A stretch of 64,000 bases of DNA from contig OX457037.1 in NCBI GenBank assembly GCA_949752735.1, forward strand, positions 34,400,456 to 34,464,455, written 5' to 3'. Positions 1 through 12,600 of the stretch are shown here, in pieces. The notes beneath the pieces were generated by a model that was not told the origin of the DNA, searched no databases, and worked only from the letters and a program-made list of their open reading frames with translations. The stretch's first letter is position 1. Each line of letters starts with the position of its first letter. This DNA is from Lumbricus terrestris (taxonomy: Eukaryota; Annelida; Clitellata; Crassiclitellata; Lumbricidae). A program made the position numbers and the translations under genes.

Positions 1-75
1 CCAGAGGAACCGAAATTTCGTTTGAATACGGTGTTCGTCGTAAGAAAGAGCCAAAGCCGAATGATGGCTGCAAAG
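1..75 (+). CDS. CPRP-like partial exon at the window edge
   Basis: Reading from base 3 gives an open protein-like stretch with FEYGVRRKKEPKPNDGCK, followed by a donor (AAAG|gtagtt) in phase 1. This matches the phase of the acceptor at 1309, where the split codon becomes GAT. The start of the exon is outside the window. It is assigned to the Ras-like gene by phase and position only. Confidence 0.5.
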
Positions 76-3000
76 GTAGTTTTGAATGCGATCGAATTCA
101 ATTAGATAAACAGATTGGAATATAACCTCAGGCAAGTCGTGTGAATCGGTGCGATTAGGCTATCTGTGTAAGTTTACAGGCGATATTCGTTTATTATCGA
201 TCGAGTTGACAAACCGCAAACCGTGCAAAAGCAGAGAAGTTCTTAACGGCAAAATGTATTAGCCACCATTATACATGTAGTCTAGGCTACAATAGCTGGG
301 GTTCCCGACGTTGCCCTGGAAATTTCGGTTTTTTGCCCCGCCACGCCTCAACCCGCTCCCACTCCGTCCTTATCACCCCACTCTTCCCCCCATCGCGGCC
401 CAACCCCGCCACCACCTCATTCCTGTACTCCACACGCTGCTCCACACAGCCCCCGGGCGCTAGTCAGAATAAAATCGATATATGCTGGATGTTGTTAAAA
501 TCGCTTCTAGCTCTCAGTGGCGGCTCTAGGGGGAGCTAGGTGGGCTAAGCCCCTCCCAAAAAAGACCATCCGGTTTTTTACATGTAAAAATGAAACATTT
601 CCATGATCAGCCCCCCCCTAAAAATTGAACGAGATTTCGACCAAAAGACCAGGAAACTCTAAAAAAAAGGTCGTCAGAAATTTTGGCGGCTGAAGGTTGA
701 AAATGGAAAATTTCCTCCGCGGGAATTCAGCCCCCCCCAAACTGAAATCCTGGCGCCGCCATTGCTAGCTCTGTTGATCTAAAACAGTTACTGCATGTTC
801 TATTATTATAGGCCTATAGGGTGAGGTACTTTGATACCGTCGCCCAGCTCCAACTGGGTTATAGACTATAGCCTAGGGCCGCCCTAGGTCCGGTGAAGCA
901 CAGAATCATCAGCAGTCTGAAATGATTCTGTGTCAAAATTTGGGGTGGGCGCCTGTTTAGGTAGGCCTATAACGTACCCTTTGACCATTATCCGTATCCG
1001 CGATCGCGTAAGTCCTTATAATGACCGTCATATCTGTTGCGCCTTTGAGTGTGTGTCAATTAATGTGCTGGACGATATCATATACAGGGTGCGCCAAAAA
1101 AGTAATCCCCTACGGTTTTCAGCCCATATCTTGGCCAAGCATACAAAGTTTTAAATGAAACCTTTCAGTCTTAAAAAAATTCGTATGTTTGGCCAAGATA
1201 TGGGCTAAAAACCGTAGGGGATTACTTTTTTGCGCACCCTGTAAATTGTTGCTTTTACGATGAGTTCCTCTAAATTCGTTGCATATGTAGGCCTATTATG
1301 CTTGCACAGATGACAAGAAAGGAGGCGATGATCATAAGAAGGATGAGCCAGATGATGATAACGATGCAGTGGCTGTCGTTGTTCAAACCGAGACTACTAC
1401 TGCAGCTGACGACTTTGGTCAGAAGCATGGTAAAGTATCAACAGAACCAACTGCTGCACCAGCTGGTGAAGAACCAGCCAGCGTACCAGTGGTTCAAGAA
1501 CTAGTGAACACACCAATGGCTCAGGAATCAGTCAATCAACCAGCGGGTCAGGAACCAGCTAAGGAACCAGCCAATCAACCAGCGGTTCAGGTACCAGCCA
1601 ATCAACCAGCAGTTCAGGAACCAGCCAATCAACCAGCGGTTCAGGAACCAGGTAGGGAACCAGCGGTTCAGGAACCAGCCAATCAACCAGCCGGTCAGAA
1701 ACAAGCTAAGGAACCAGCGGTTCAGGACCCAGTCAATCAACCAGCGGATCAGGAACGAGTTAAGGAGCCATTGGTTCAGAAACCACCCAATCTACAAGCG
1801 GATCAGGTACCAAGTAGGCCTAATGTTCCAGTGATTCAGGAACCGTGTTTTGTACCCAAGGATGCGTCATCGATTGCTGGGAGACCCATTCAGTTGCCGT
1901 TCCAAGTCCAGATTCGTTACACGGATTCAGAGGGAGCGAAAGCCGTTCGTGTTTTCACTGAAACGAAACCAATCACGAAGGACAGGAAGAAGGCCGAAAT
2001 CAGTAAATCTTGTTTCTATGCTTATAAAACGTATAATTTAAACCTTTCCCTTAAACTGTAGTTTCCTTTCTTATCTATTATTTGGCCGTTTCTATGCTTC
2101 CCTTCTATTCTATAATTTGATTTATTTGAATATTACTGCATATATGGTTGATTATTAAACCCAAACGGTCTGTAGATCTACACTGACTACACAGTCAGCA
2201 ATCACCTACGGGCAGTCACTTAATAGGCCTAATTATTTTTGAAAGCGACTGAATTTATTGAAGTAGGCCTAATTCAATTTCATTAGCACTATAAATTAGG
2301 TCCAAGTAAAACAAATTCTTTACGCTAGAAATGAAATAATAAACCGTACAGATTCAAGTCTCAACAGGCGCTCAATCTATTCTACAGGATTAGGATCTAA
2401 TGTTAAAAAAAATCACCAAAACAGTTTGAAGAGAGCTGCCAGAACTCTCTATACCTTGAGATAAGTTGGTAACATAGCCTAATATTTCCTGGGAATTAAA
2501 CTCAGGCAGATCTAACCTCGCTTGGATGAACATTCGACAGGTGCACTTACAGGGTGCGCCAAAAAAAGTAATCCCCTACGGCTTTTTATCAATATCTTGG
2601 CCAAAAATAGGAATTTTTCAAATCCAGTTTTACGGGCTTGAAGGTAATTCATATCTACGTACAATAGCCAAATTTCATAGCCATATATAAAACAGAACAA
2701 AAGTTATATCACTTTTAGTGAGGCCACCCACCGGTTTTTGACGATTCAAAAACGCGACGCAACGAAAAGTTAAAAAAAAACAATTTAATTATTCTGGCCA
2801 ATATCTTGGCCAAAACTAAGAATATCGAAATGAAATTTTACAGGCTTAAAGACAATTCATATCTACACATGGTGGTCAGATTCCATCAAAATATTTCAAA
2901 CAGAACATAAGTTATACCACTTTTAGTGAGGCCACCCCCGTTTCTTGACGATTCAAAGACGTAACGCTGCAAAAAGTAGCAAAAACACGATTTTATTAAG

Positions 3001-4670
3001 TCTCATCTTAAATAATTGTTATCAAATAGCCTTGATATTGCCAGATGATCATTACTGTTACTATTTAAAAAAGAAACAGGGCACCAGCGCAGCTGCGCGC
3101 CACTGAGAAGTTACTTAGCAAGATGACGATCAAATTGGTAAATAAGGAATCTGTCAGCTTAATCAACAGGTCCATCAAGAACTTTGCAAAGAGACTCAAA
3201 AGAAGTTTTGGCACGGGTGGTGGGCGCATTGAGCACAAGTTGTGAAGCACTATCAAGGTCATTTGACAACAGTTATTTGAGATGAGACTTAATAAAATCG
3301 TGTTTTTGTTACTTTTTGTTGCGTTTCGTTTTTGAATCGTCAAAAAACGGTGGGTGGCCTCCCTAAAAGTGGTGTAACTTTTGTTCCGTTTGAAATATTG
3401 TTTTGTAATTTGACCATTGTACGTAGATATAAATTGCCTTTAAGACTGTAAAGTTTCATTTAAAAATTCATATGTTTGGCCAAGATATGGGCTAAAAACC
3501 GTAAGGGATTACTTTTTTTGCGCACCCTGTAGAACTGAAAGAGGTAATGATGCAAGACATTGATAAAGGTGTTATTGGGATATCTGTATACTTCCAGACA
3601 TGAATATTCCCGTCCTTGGAACCCATGCCATACGAGATGCAGCCGACAAGGCGATCAACGCCCAATACATGGAATCGCGATTAACGGACTTCGCCTACAA
3701 TAATATGTTTCTCAGAAACGTGAGGTAGGTTTATTTAGGCTTAATGATAAAGGACCATGTAATGCGACGTAATGATGGGATGAGGTGCAGTCAGGCGTAA
3801 CGCGGTATACAAAGTTTATAGTGCAAAGATGCAACTTAGGTTCACTTTATGGTAGTAGGAAATTGGAATAGTACAGAACCCCGTTTAATCACAGTAACAG
3901 AATTAGTGTTCACCAATTTGCAGTAGACACGCAGGAACTATAGGAACGAAATCTAAGGATGTAAAGAGCAGTGGCAATGCCGTTCCCCAGTGGTTAATTT
4001 AGACGTCTCAGGAGAAAGTTCTTCAGGAATGACATTCCCCTCCAAAAGTTGGAGAGGTGTTTTTTTACATGTATCTATAGGCTACTATACACGTGCCATT
4101 TCTCCCACCAGAAAAATTCGACAGCTTTTTTAGATGTAGGCCTACATAATTATAGTCTATAATTATATGTAAAATTTTCGAGTCAAGAGAAATCGACAGT
4201 GCAGCATTGATGTAGCCTACTAAAAAAGCTCATCAGATTTCAAAGTATGGCCTACAGAATAAATTATGCGAATTGGTATATTCATTGGAGATTGTGACAG
4301 AAAAACTAAAAACGTAGGGCATACAGAATAGACTAGCCTTTGCGAATTGGTCGGCCCATATATTCATCTGAGATTTTGACAGAAAGACTAAAACGGTCAT
4401 TTAGATTTTAAAGTATAGGCCTAGGCCTAGTGTAGAATTTACTATTTTGCGGGAAAGTTTTGCAGAAAGACTAAAAACGCCATCCGCCCATATCTGCTGT
4501 TTTTCCCACCCACCACCCCCACCCCCAACCCGAAACCTGAGTTTCCGCCGCCGCCCCCTCCAAAGCAGAGGGTACTCAAACTCTTGATTAGACGCTGACC
4601 GTTACACTAATCGGCCACGCATAGGATAGCATGGACTAGGTAAAAGACAAATAAAGATAGAATTTTAAAT

Positions 4671-4716
<46 letters not shown>

Positions 4717-6525
4717 ATTGTCATGGGCGGACGCACACGCACATGGATAGCCTACTTAGGCCCTATGATTGCCAGTGGCGGCGCTATGGGGGGTAGGGGG
4801 GCTAAGCCCCCCTAAAAAGGCCATCCATTTATTTTCCCATGTAAAAAAATTGGACGATTTACCCCCTTTAGCCCCCCCCAAAACTGAAATCTAGGCGCCG
4901 CCACTGATGATTGCGCTCAACTTGTCTCATTGTTATCGATGCCGTCTATACAGTAGCCTAGATTAGCAGTCCTATTGGCATAAATAATTTCATCTTTGTT
5001 TCGGTGTCGTCTAATTATAATCTAGGCCTATATTATGATCTATATGCCTATAGTTCTATACGGTACCGTACCACAGCATAAAATAAGAAAGCTGCTATTT
5101 GCATGGTGACGGTACCCATAGGCGGAGACCTGGGCGGAGACTTGGGGGGGACGGAAAGATTTTTGATGGACGAATGGCTGAGTACGTGTCGCAGACAAAT
5201 TTCCATCTTTTGCCGGTGACACGAAACGGAGTATCCCCCGTGAAAGCTATCCGGGGGGATGAATTAATCTATCCCCCCGGATGGAGTTAACCGGTCTATA
5301 CTATCCGGGGGATAAACCATTCTATCCCCTTTTTTGAAAAATGAGCATAATAAAAATATTTATGCTGTAATCAAAGTTTAAAGTGACTCTAATTGTTTTA
5401 AGTGTCCTAAGCAATGCTCAGATGAAGGCAACTCGAATTTATTTAGTGACTCTGAGTGTTTTTAAGTGTTTTAAAAGTTTTAAGTGCTCTAAAAACAGGG
5501 CAAAAGAAATTATATAGTAAGAATAAACATACGTGTTAGTGTCATTGTTCAACATAAAGCAGATGAAAATTAATTTGCCCAAACAAATACACGCGGAAGC
5601 GGTTTTTTTGACTTTTTATAATTTGGGGGGATACAATTAATACGGGGGATACTCTATTTCGTGACACCGGCAAAAAGTTCTGACGACCGGTGAAATCTCG
5701 AAAAAAAAATTATTTTCGCCGCCAAAAAGTTGATTACCTTTTTTTAGTCATCCGGCGACGAAATCTCCCAGAAATTTTCTATTTTCGCCGCCAAAAAAGT
5801 TGATGACCGTCCCCTCTGTCCCCCCTAGGTCTCCGCCCATGACGGTACCACGGTTGGCCTATACTTGCGACATTGCGTGACCTTGCTGTCAGCGATTTTG
5901 CCAATGTTAGGTTGCATAATTATACATGTAAGCCTATAATGTGAACTTGACAGCCGCGCTAAGTAAAGCTGATTTATTTTTAACTTCTCGTTAATAGCAA
6001 TTATATTTTCACTTTGCTTAAGCAATAATTATGTGGATTGTTTTTGGCATCTCAGTCATTCGGAACATTTCAAACAGGGATTTGATATGTACGAAAGGGC
6101 GGCAGAACCAGTGAAAGGACGTGTCATGCTCGCCCAAAAGGTCAGTCGATCAGAACCCTTTTCTCCCATAGGCTACATGAACCGTTGTTAGCCATGCATA
6201 ATTGACTCTATTGTAAGCCTAATTCAATGTTTTGGTGTTTATCTACGCATATGTCACACGGTTTGATCGAGACACCGTTTTGCGCTGCTGTCCCTCAATT
6301 CCCTAATATTATGACGTGAACACTGAAACCAATGCACGGAAGATACTATATAATTTTTATAGACAATTAATGAGCGTTGGCTGTACAGTGCACACACTAG
6401 CTGGTCCTTGATGGAGGACGCTTTCAATTTTTAACGTGTGCGTGTGGACTAATCCAGAAATAATCATCGACCAAATTTTTCCGATGATTTTTGTTGCCCG
6501 CTCAGCACATGCAATTGTGTCGAAA

Positions 6526-6621
<96 letters not shown>

Positions 6622-9600
6622 TAGCCTTTAGTTCAAGATGCCATTTGTTGGTTTGGTCGCATGGACAGTATACGTAGGCCTATATAATGCTTGTGAAGCC
6701 TAATACTATAGGGTATAGGCTTATACATTAGTTATAGCCTAATTAATTATGATATTAGGCATTTATGATGCTTAATCGTAATCGTAATCTTCAAACTTCT
6801 AAAGCGCCACTTGAAAGCCCAGCGCTGGAAACCAGCTTATTCACGATCGAGCGCTGAGTCAAAGGGATTGTCCGTAAACAGTTCCTAAGGCGGGTGTCGT
6901 CTGGGTCGAGAATTGGAAGGTGGAGGATCAGATACGATAGGGCCTACAGGGTAAGATCGAATTAATTCTTGAGGAGGATTTACTTCAGTTTCGAATGAAA
7001 ACCCTATATAGGTGTAATCGATAGAGGAACGTGAGGAAGGTGATATGGTGATCATCGATGATGTTTGGGTGTTCTGGTAATGGCTCTGGCTAATGCATTT
7101 TGGATGTGCTAGAGGCGTTTAAGTTGAGCGGATTCGAGATTTAGGAGCAGGGAATTACAGTGAGCCAAATATTACAGGGGAGAGCGGGGCATAACGGGAT
7201 ACTTAAGGCATTTTGAAGTTTACATCACATGATTAATAAGAAATCAGTGCTTTTTTGTACTGACATTATGCAGATATATATAACGTACGACATCGACTTT
7301 AAAAATTTGCGTAAGCATCAAACACAGGAGATACAAATTTTTTACCAACAGGCCCCAAAATCCCGTTATGCCCCACCACCTGAGGTAAAATGGGATACCT
7401 ATCCCATGATGCCCCATAACATGCAAAATTCTATGCTTTCAAAAAAGTACCACATATTTTTTATTATTGCTCGTTTTGTAATGTAAACACTGATTGAGAC
7501 ATGAGGGGGTAATTAAAATTCATGAAATATTAAAACATGAGAAATATGAAAAAAAATTGCTGTAAAATCATTAAATGGGGCAAAATGGGATTTCTGTATC
7601 CCATTATGCCCCAATTGGCCCCAATAGTAAATCCGCCATTTTGACACAAAATACTGAACTTGTACAAATTTTCATATGGAAATATATGACTTTATATATT
7701 ACCCTACACATGAATGGTTTAAGCTAAATTTAATATAGCTGCACTGTTTTTAGACAATTTTTGAATTACGTATCTTCTAAAACTATAAAGGCGAAACTTT
7801 TCCAATGTTTGCGAACAATTTTCTTCTTATCCACCCGACCGATTTTTCCCAATATTTAAAAAAATACTTTTTAGGACCCATTAACAAACATAGGGGGGTT
7901 CGCGATCCAAAAATTTTACCTTTGCCGAATTTGAAACATTTAATTTTTAATAATCCGACGAAAGCTAATATAATGCAGTATTTAAGATTGGTCGCCGGAT
8001 CGCTTTCAAAGATCCCATAGATTTATGACGTCATCACTTCTTTACTTCGCTTTAGGCGGCCGATTTTATAGCGCGCGCTTTCGCTAAATTATACTAAAAC
8101 ACTGATAATAATATTATGAGCGGTTGATCGCAAGACAATGACAATGGATACCGGTAATTAATATAGTACCGTACGTGTCGTCGTACGTATACAGGCCATC
8201 TGGACATTACCGGTATTTAGGGCGGACGGGTTTAGGCAAAAGAACCAAAATTCGCCGGCAAATGCTGGCCACAACGGAGGGTGACGAACCCGCCCCGCAG
8301 GGGCGGTTGTAATGGGAGCTGGGTTGGGGCGAAAAATCTACATTTCACCGACAACACCAGGCACCCCAGGCTGGGACCGGGTTGGGGTCGATGGAAGAAG
8401 GTGGGGTGAGAAAGGCTAAGTGGGAAAGGGGTCAGCGTGGCTGTGGACCAAATATCGAAATTTCCCGGGCAACGCCGGGTAATTCAGCTAGTACCTTAAT
8501 TATATCAGAGAGCGTGAAAATGAACTTTTAATCATAAATATTGCAAGACGCTTCAGAATCGAAAATGCTCTCGTCCTTCACCTTCAAAGATGCATTACTT
8601 CCGTTAGAACTTTTTTCGGATTTTTAAAGTAAGTAAGATCGACAATAATGAAGTTTCCCGTTATGCCCCGCTGTCCCATTATGCCCCGCTCTCCCCTAGT
8701 GAAGCGTTGAGTGGACAATTAATGGACATAATTAGCAATAGTGGAACCAGTTTTGAAGTTTAGGCCTACTGCCAGTTAGGAGTGACCTACACGAAAGCAT
8801 TAGTTTTCGCATTCCGATTTTTCGCTTTTTCAAATTCCTATTTAGCTTTCTTCTCAGTGATTCCTTTCTTTTATAGAATGAATTTTTCCATAGGCACATA
8901 AATGTTTAAGATGAATTATGATCTTATTTCGGATTCCGTTTTACGCCGATACTGATCGACCATGCATGCAATGACCAATTGACCATGACATCTTCCCATA
9001 CCAGGGTTGCGGTCTTGCGGAGACGTATAATATAGACCTACGTACCTACGTATTTTTCCAATGATTGACTGTAAAATGTAAACTTAGTACTGCAAGGCCT
9101 TCTGGGATTTTTGTAGGCCGAAGCAAGGTCGCAGAACTCAACGGTGATGGACACTGAGAAAGCCTTGAAGAATATGGGATATGACGAGGTTACCATAGAT
9201 TCATTTCTCATAAGTTTTCAACTCTGCTCAGCGTATTACAGTATATTCAACTTAGTCAATTCTCGTTTTAGGCTATAGGCCTAGAGGGCATAGGCCCTAT
9301 AGATACTTAAAGTCAGTGGACGGGAGTCCGGTACGTGTTGGTTGTGCACTACGAGTATGCGTGGTCCGACGTGTGGTGGGTCTTCTAGTAATCTAGTTTT
9401 CTGTGGCCCTTCTTTGTTTTGCTGAAATATAGAGCTGCAGTCTTTAATTAGGCCAACTGGTATTTACATACCGGTATATGTGGGTCCTAACATATCATAC
9501 AAATAGAGAGCCTTTGGCTAGTGTTCTCTTGAGCTACGGTAGGCCTACTTGACGCTGTGCATGCGATGCTGAACTGCAGTCACAATTGCATGATAGTATT

Positions 9601-12600
9601 ATGATTTGTCATATTATTAAGGCCTCTATAATAACGCAATCAATCCATTATAATTATCGAATCCCTGTCTAAGTCATCTATCAAGCATTGCTAAATATTC
9701 TACAGACTGCATGGCATGCTTGTTCGCCATGCAATCAATCTTGTGTGACCAAAGCTCAAAGGTTGGTAAACTGCGTGTGCATAATAGGCTAATAATAATA
9801 ATAATGATAATGATAATAATAAAAATAATAATGTAATCTAGTAATCTAGTTTTCTGTGGCCCTTCCTTGTTTTGCTGAAATATAGAGCTGCAGTCTTTAA
9901 TTAGGCCAACTGGTATTTACATATGTGGGTCCTAACATATGATGAAATGATCAACGCAAAGGATACCGGACCGGAGCTATTGTCCGCCATCACGGGTCTG
10001 GTCAACGTTCTGTTAGCAGGAAAATGTCCGGCAGAGATGCGCCCAATTCTGTTTGGTGGCACCCTATTTGCTCTTCAAAAAAAAAACGGGCGGCCTACGA
10101 CCAATAGCTATCGGCTACTATTGGCGCAGACTGACTTCTAAATGTGCCAACAAATATGCGAGCGACCAAGCAGCAGCTTAATTACACTGGACAACAAATT
10201 TTTACAAAAGTCATGTTACTGAAAGGAAATTAGTCAGTTCTTATCAATTTTTATGTGCTGAACACGAATATGACAGTGAAATTGCTTAATTGGCTCTAGT
10301 TTTTTTGTAATCTCAAATGAAGTAATTTTATATCGCACAATGCATTCCAATAGTGATACACTTACGGTTAATATTTGTAAAAACCAGGTCATAGACTAGT
10401 TCTTAGATTTTATTGCCTGTCTCTTGTATAGCTGTTCGGGAGCATCTCTGCGGAGTGTCCAGCAGTAGTCAGCCAACATTGTAGTGGACCATTTTCCCTG
10501 GTATCTTTGCTCCATTGTTGCGATATCTTGAAGAAAGCGTTCGCCATGTTCGTCACTAACCATACCACAATTGTCAGGGAAGAAATTCAGATGGGAGTGA
10601 AGGAAATACATCTTCAGCGACATATTGCAGCGAAATTTCAACTGTGCAGTAGCTGTTTTAGGTTATCGTATGTCTCTTTCATGTGGACAGCATGCGCTAA
10701 TGGAATAGATGGAAGACGGTTTCCATTGTGCAAAAGCACAGCCTTAAGACTCAGTGTCGAAGAGTCTACAAAGAGTCTCCATTCTCGTGGGTCATTAGTG
10801 ATCTGTAAGGCATTCATGAGGTCGTCAATATTGGAACAGAATACCAGATTACCTTCCTTCATGAAGAAAGGTTCCAACTGCTGATGGCGCTTTCTATATG
10901 AAGTTATTGTGACATCTTCTTCTAGAAGATTCCATTGTTGGAGTCTTGATCCTAGCAACTCCTGCCTTGTTTTTGGATAAGTCCAAATCACGAACAAGGT
11001 CATTTAGTTCTTCCTGTGTTATTCTGTGTGGGGTTGATGATGCATCACAGTGAAAATCGAGATCACTGCACGCTGCCGGACCAGGAGAAGAACATGTCGG
11101 CTCACCCTTGTCCTCATCAGATGAACCAACGAAAATATATTCTGCTGGAGGTTCTGGAATAGGAAGTCCATCACCATGTGGAACTGGTCTCAATGCAGAC
11201 GGAATGTTTGGGTAGACTATTGTCGACTTCTTTTGCTTCGTTATTCCACCGGAAAGAGGAGGAACCAAGCAGAAGTAACAGTCATCTAAGTGATTGCTTT
11301 GCTCTCTTCACACCATGGGAACTGCAAACGGCATTGATGGTCTTTAGCCATTCAACCACTGTGAAAGCTGTGTTGTACATGTAGCACAGCATATATGCGA
11401 GGCCCATGGCTTGTCTTGGTCACAAACCTTGCATCCGAAGTAAGCATGATATGGCTTCTTGACTTGAGAAGTGATACTTTTCTTCTGGTTGGCAAATGTC
11501 ACTTCCCCACAAAAATCAACTGTGCACGATGTGTCCATGATGGGATTATGCAATGAGGTGGAATATTACATCATTCTAGACTTATTTAGGATAGCCTATT
11601 GTCGCATTTCTACTGCATAAATTTACATGGTGAAACATAAGAAATGAACTATACGAAATATTTTCAAAACGAGAGCCAATAAAAACTTTTTATGGTTATA
11701 TTCGTGTTCAGCACACCAAGATGCTACACATTAGGGCCTTTACCAGTCAGTAACGATTTCTATGTTGACCAGTGTTATCTATCGCCGAAACAACTGGGTG
11801 TCGGAGTTTCAGGCGGGTGCGAGGCAGCGGTTCATGCAACCCGTAGGTTTATTAGAGACATGGATGACGACAACATCGTTGTGAAACTCGATTTATCAAA
11901 TGCCTTCAACAGCCTCTACCGAGACTGTATGCTGGCTTCAGTGATCGAGATCTTACCCGACCTGGCTCCATAGGCCTACTGTTTCCAATCCTACGCAGAA
12001 GAATCAACACTAAAATTCGGCGGCTACACGGTTCAATCTCGGGTGGGGCCTCAGCAAGGCGATCCGCTGGGACCTTTACTTTTCTGCCTACCCCTACAAC
12101 CTATACTTCTTCAGTTGGTCTCACCCCTGTCATTCGGATACCTCGACGATCTCACCCTAGGCGGAAGGGCGGGAACGGTCGCAGCCGATGTTGACTTCAT
12201 AGAGAGAACGTGCTCCACTATGGGCCTGACACTTAATCGTTCCAAATGTGAGGTAATAGCACGTAACAACAACAACACAGGATACGACTCGTTGAGAGAA
12301 TTCAAACTAATTGATGTGGAAGAAGCCCAGCTACTCGGCGCCCCACTCTCATCGGGGAAAGCGCTGCAGCAATGTCTAGAAAACAGAACCAAAGAACTTG
12401 AGGAGAGCCTGAACAAATTAACGCTCATAGCCAGACAGGACGCACTTCTGATTTTGAGAAGTTCGCTGGGTGCGCCTAAAATGATTTACACCCTCTGATG
12501 TCATCCGAGCGACAAACACCCCGAGTTGGAGACTATGACACAACACTACGAAAAGGATTAGAAAAATCCTGAACATTTCCTTAAACGACATTCAGTGGGC

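Larger units (their letters stand above)
76..1309 (+). other. CPRP-like intron 1
   Basis: Intronic sequence holding two MITEs (515-764 and 1085-1241). The remainder is AT-rich, with several TAGGCCTA-like motifs. I see no other coding signal. Confidence 0.5.
3725..6055 (+). other. CPRP-like intron 3
   Basis: Contains a (TA)n tract (4675-4712), a hAT MITE (4773-4906) and a 725-bp hAT-type element with a nested MITE (5117-5841). No exon is recognisable elsewhere in it. Confidence 0.5.
6141..9116 (+). other. CPRP-like intron 4
   Basis: Holds an (AT)n tract, a diverged SINE-like repeat (about 6771-7020), a large element with AGGGGAGAGCGGGGCATAA ends (7176-8697) and, inside the latter, a Helitron 3' end. 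No exon detected. Confidence 0.5.

Noticed and set aside
10507..10884. Plus-strand 125-codon ORF
   Set aside because: It is the antisense shadow of the minus-strand transposon gene, which matches a known protein family.
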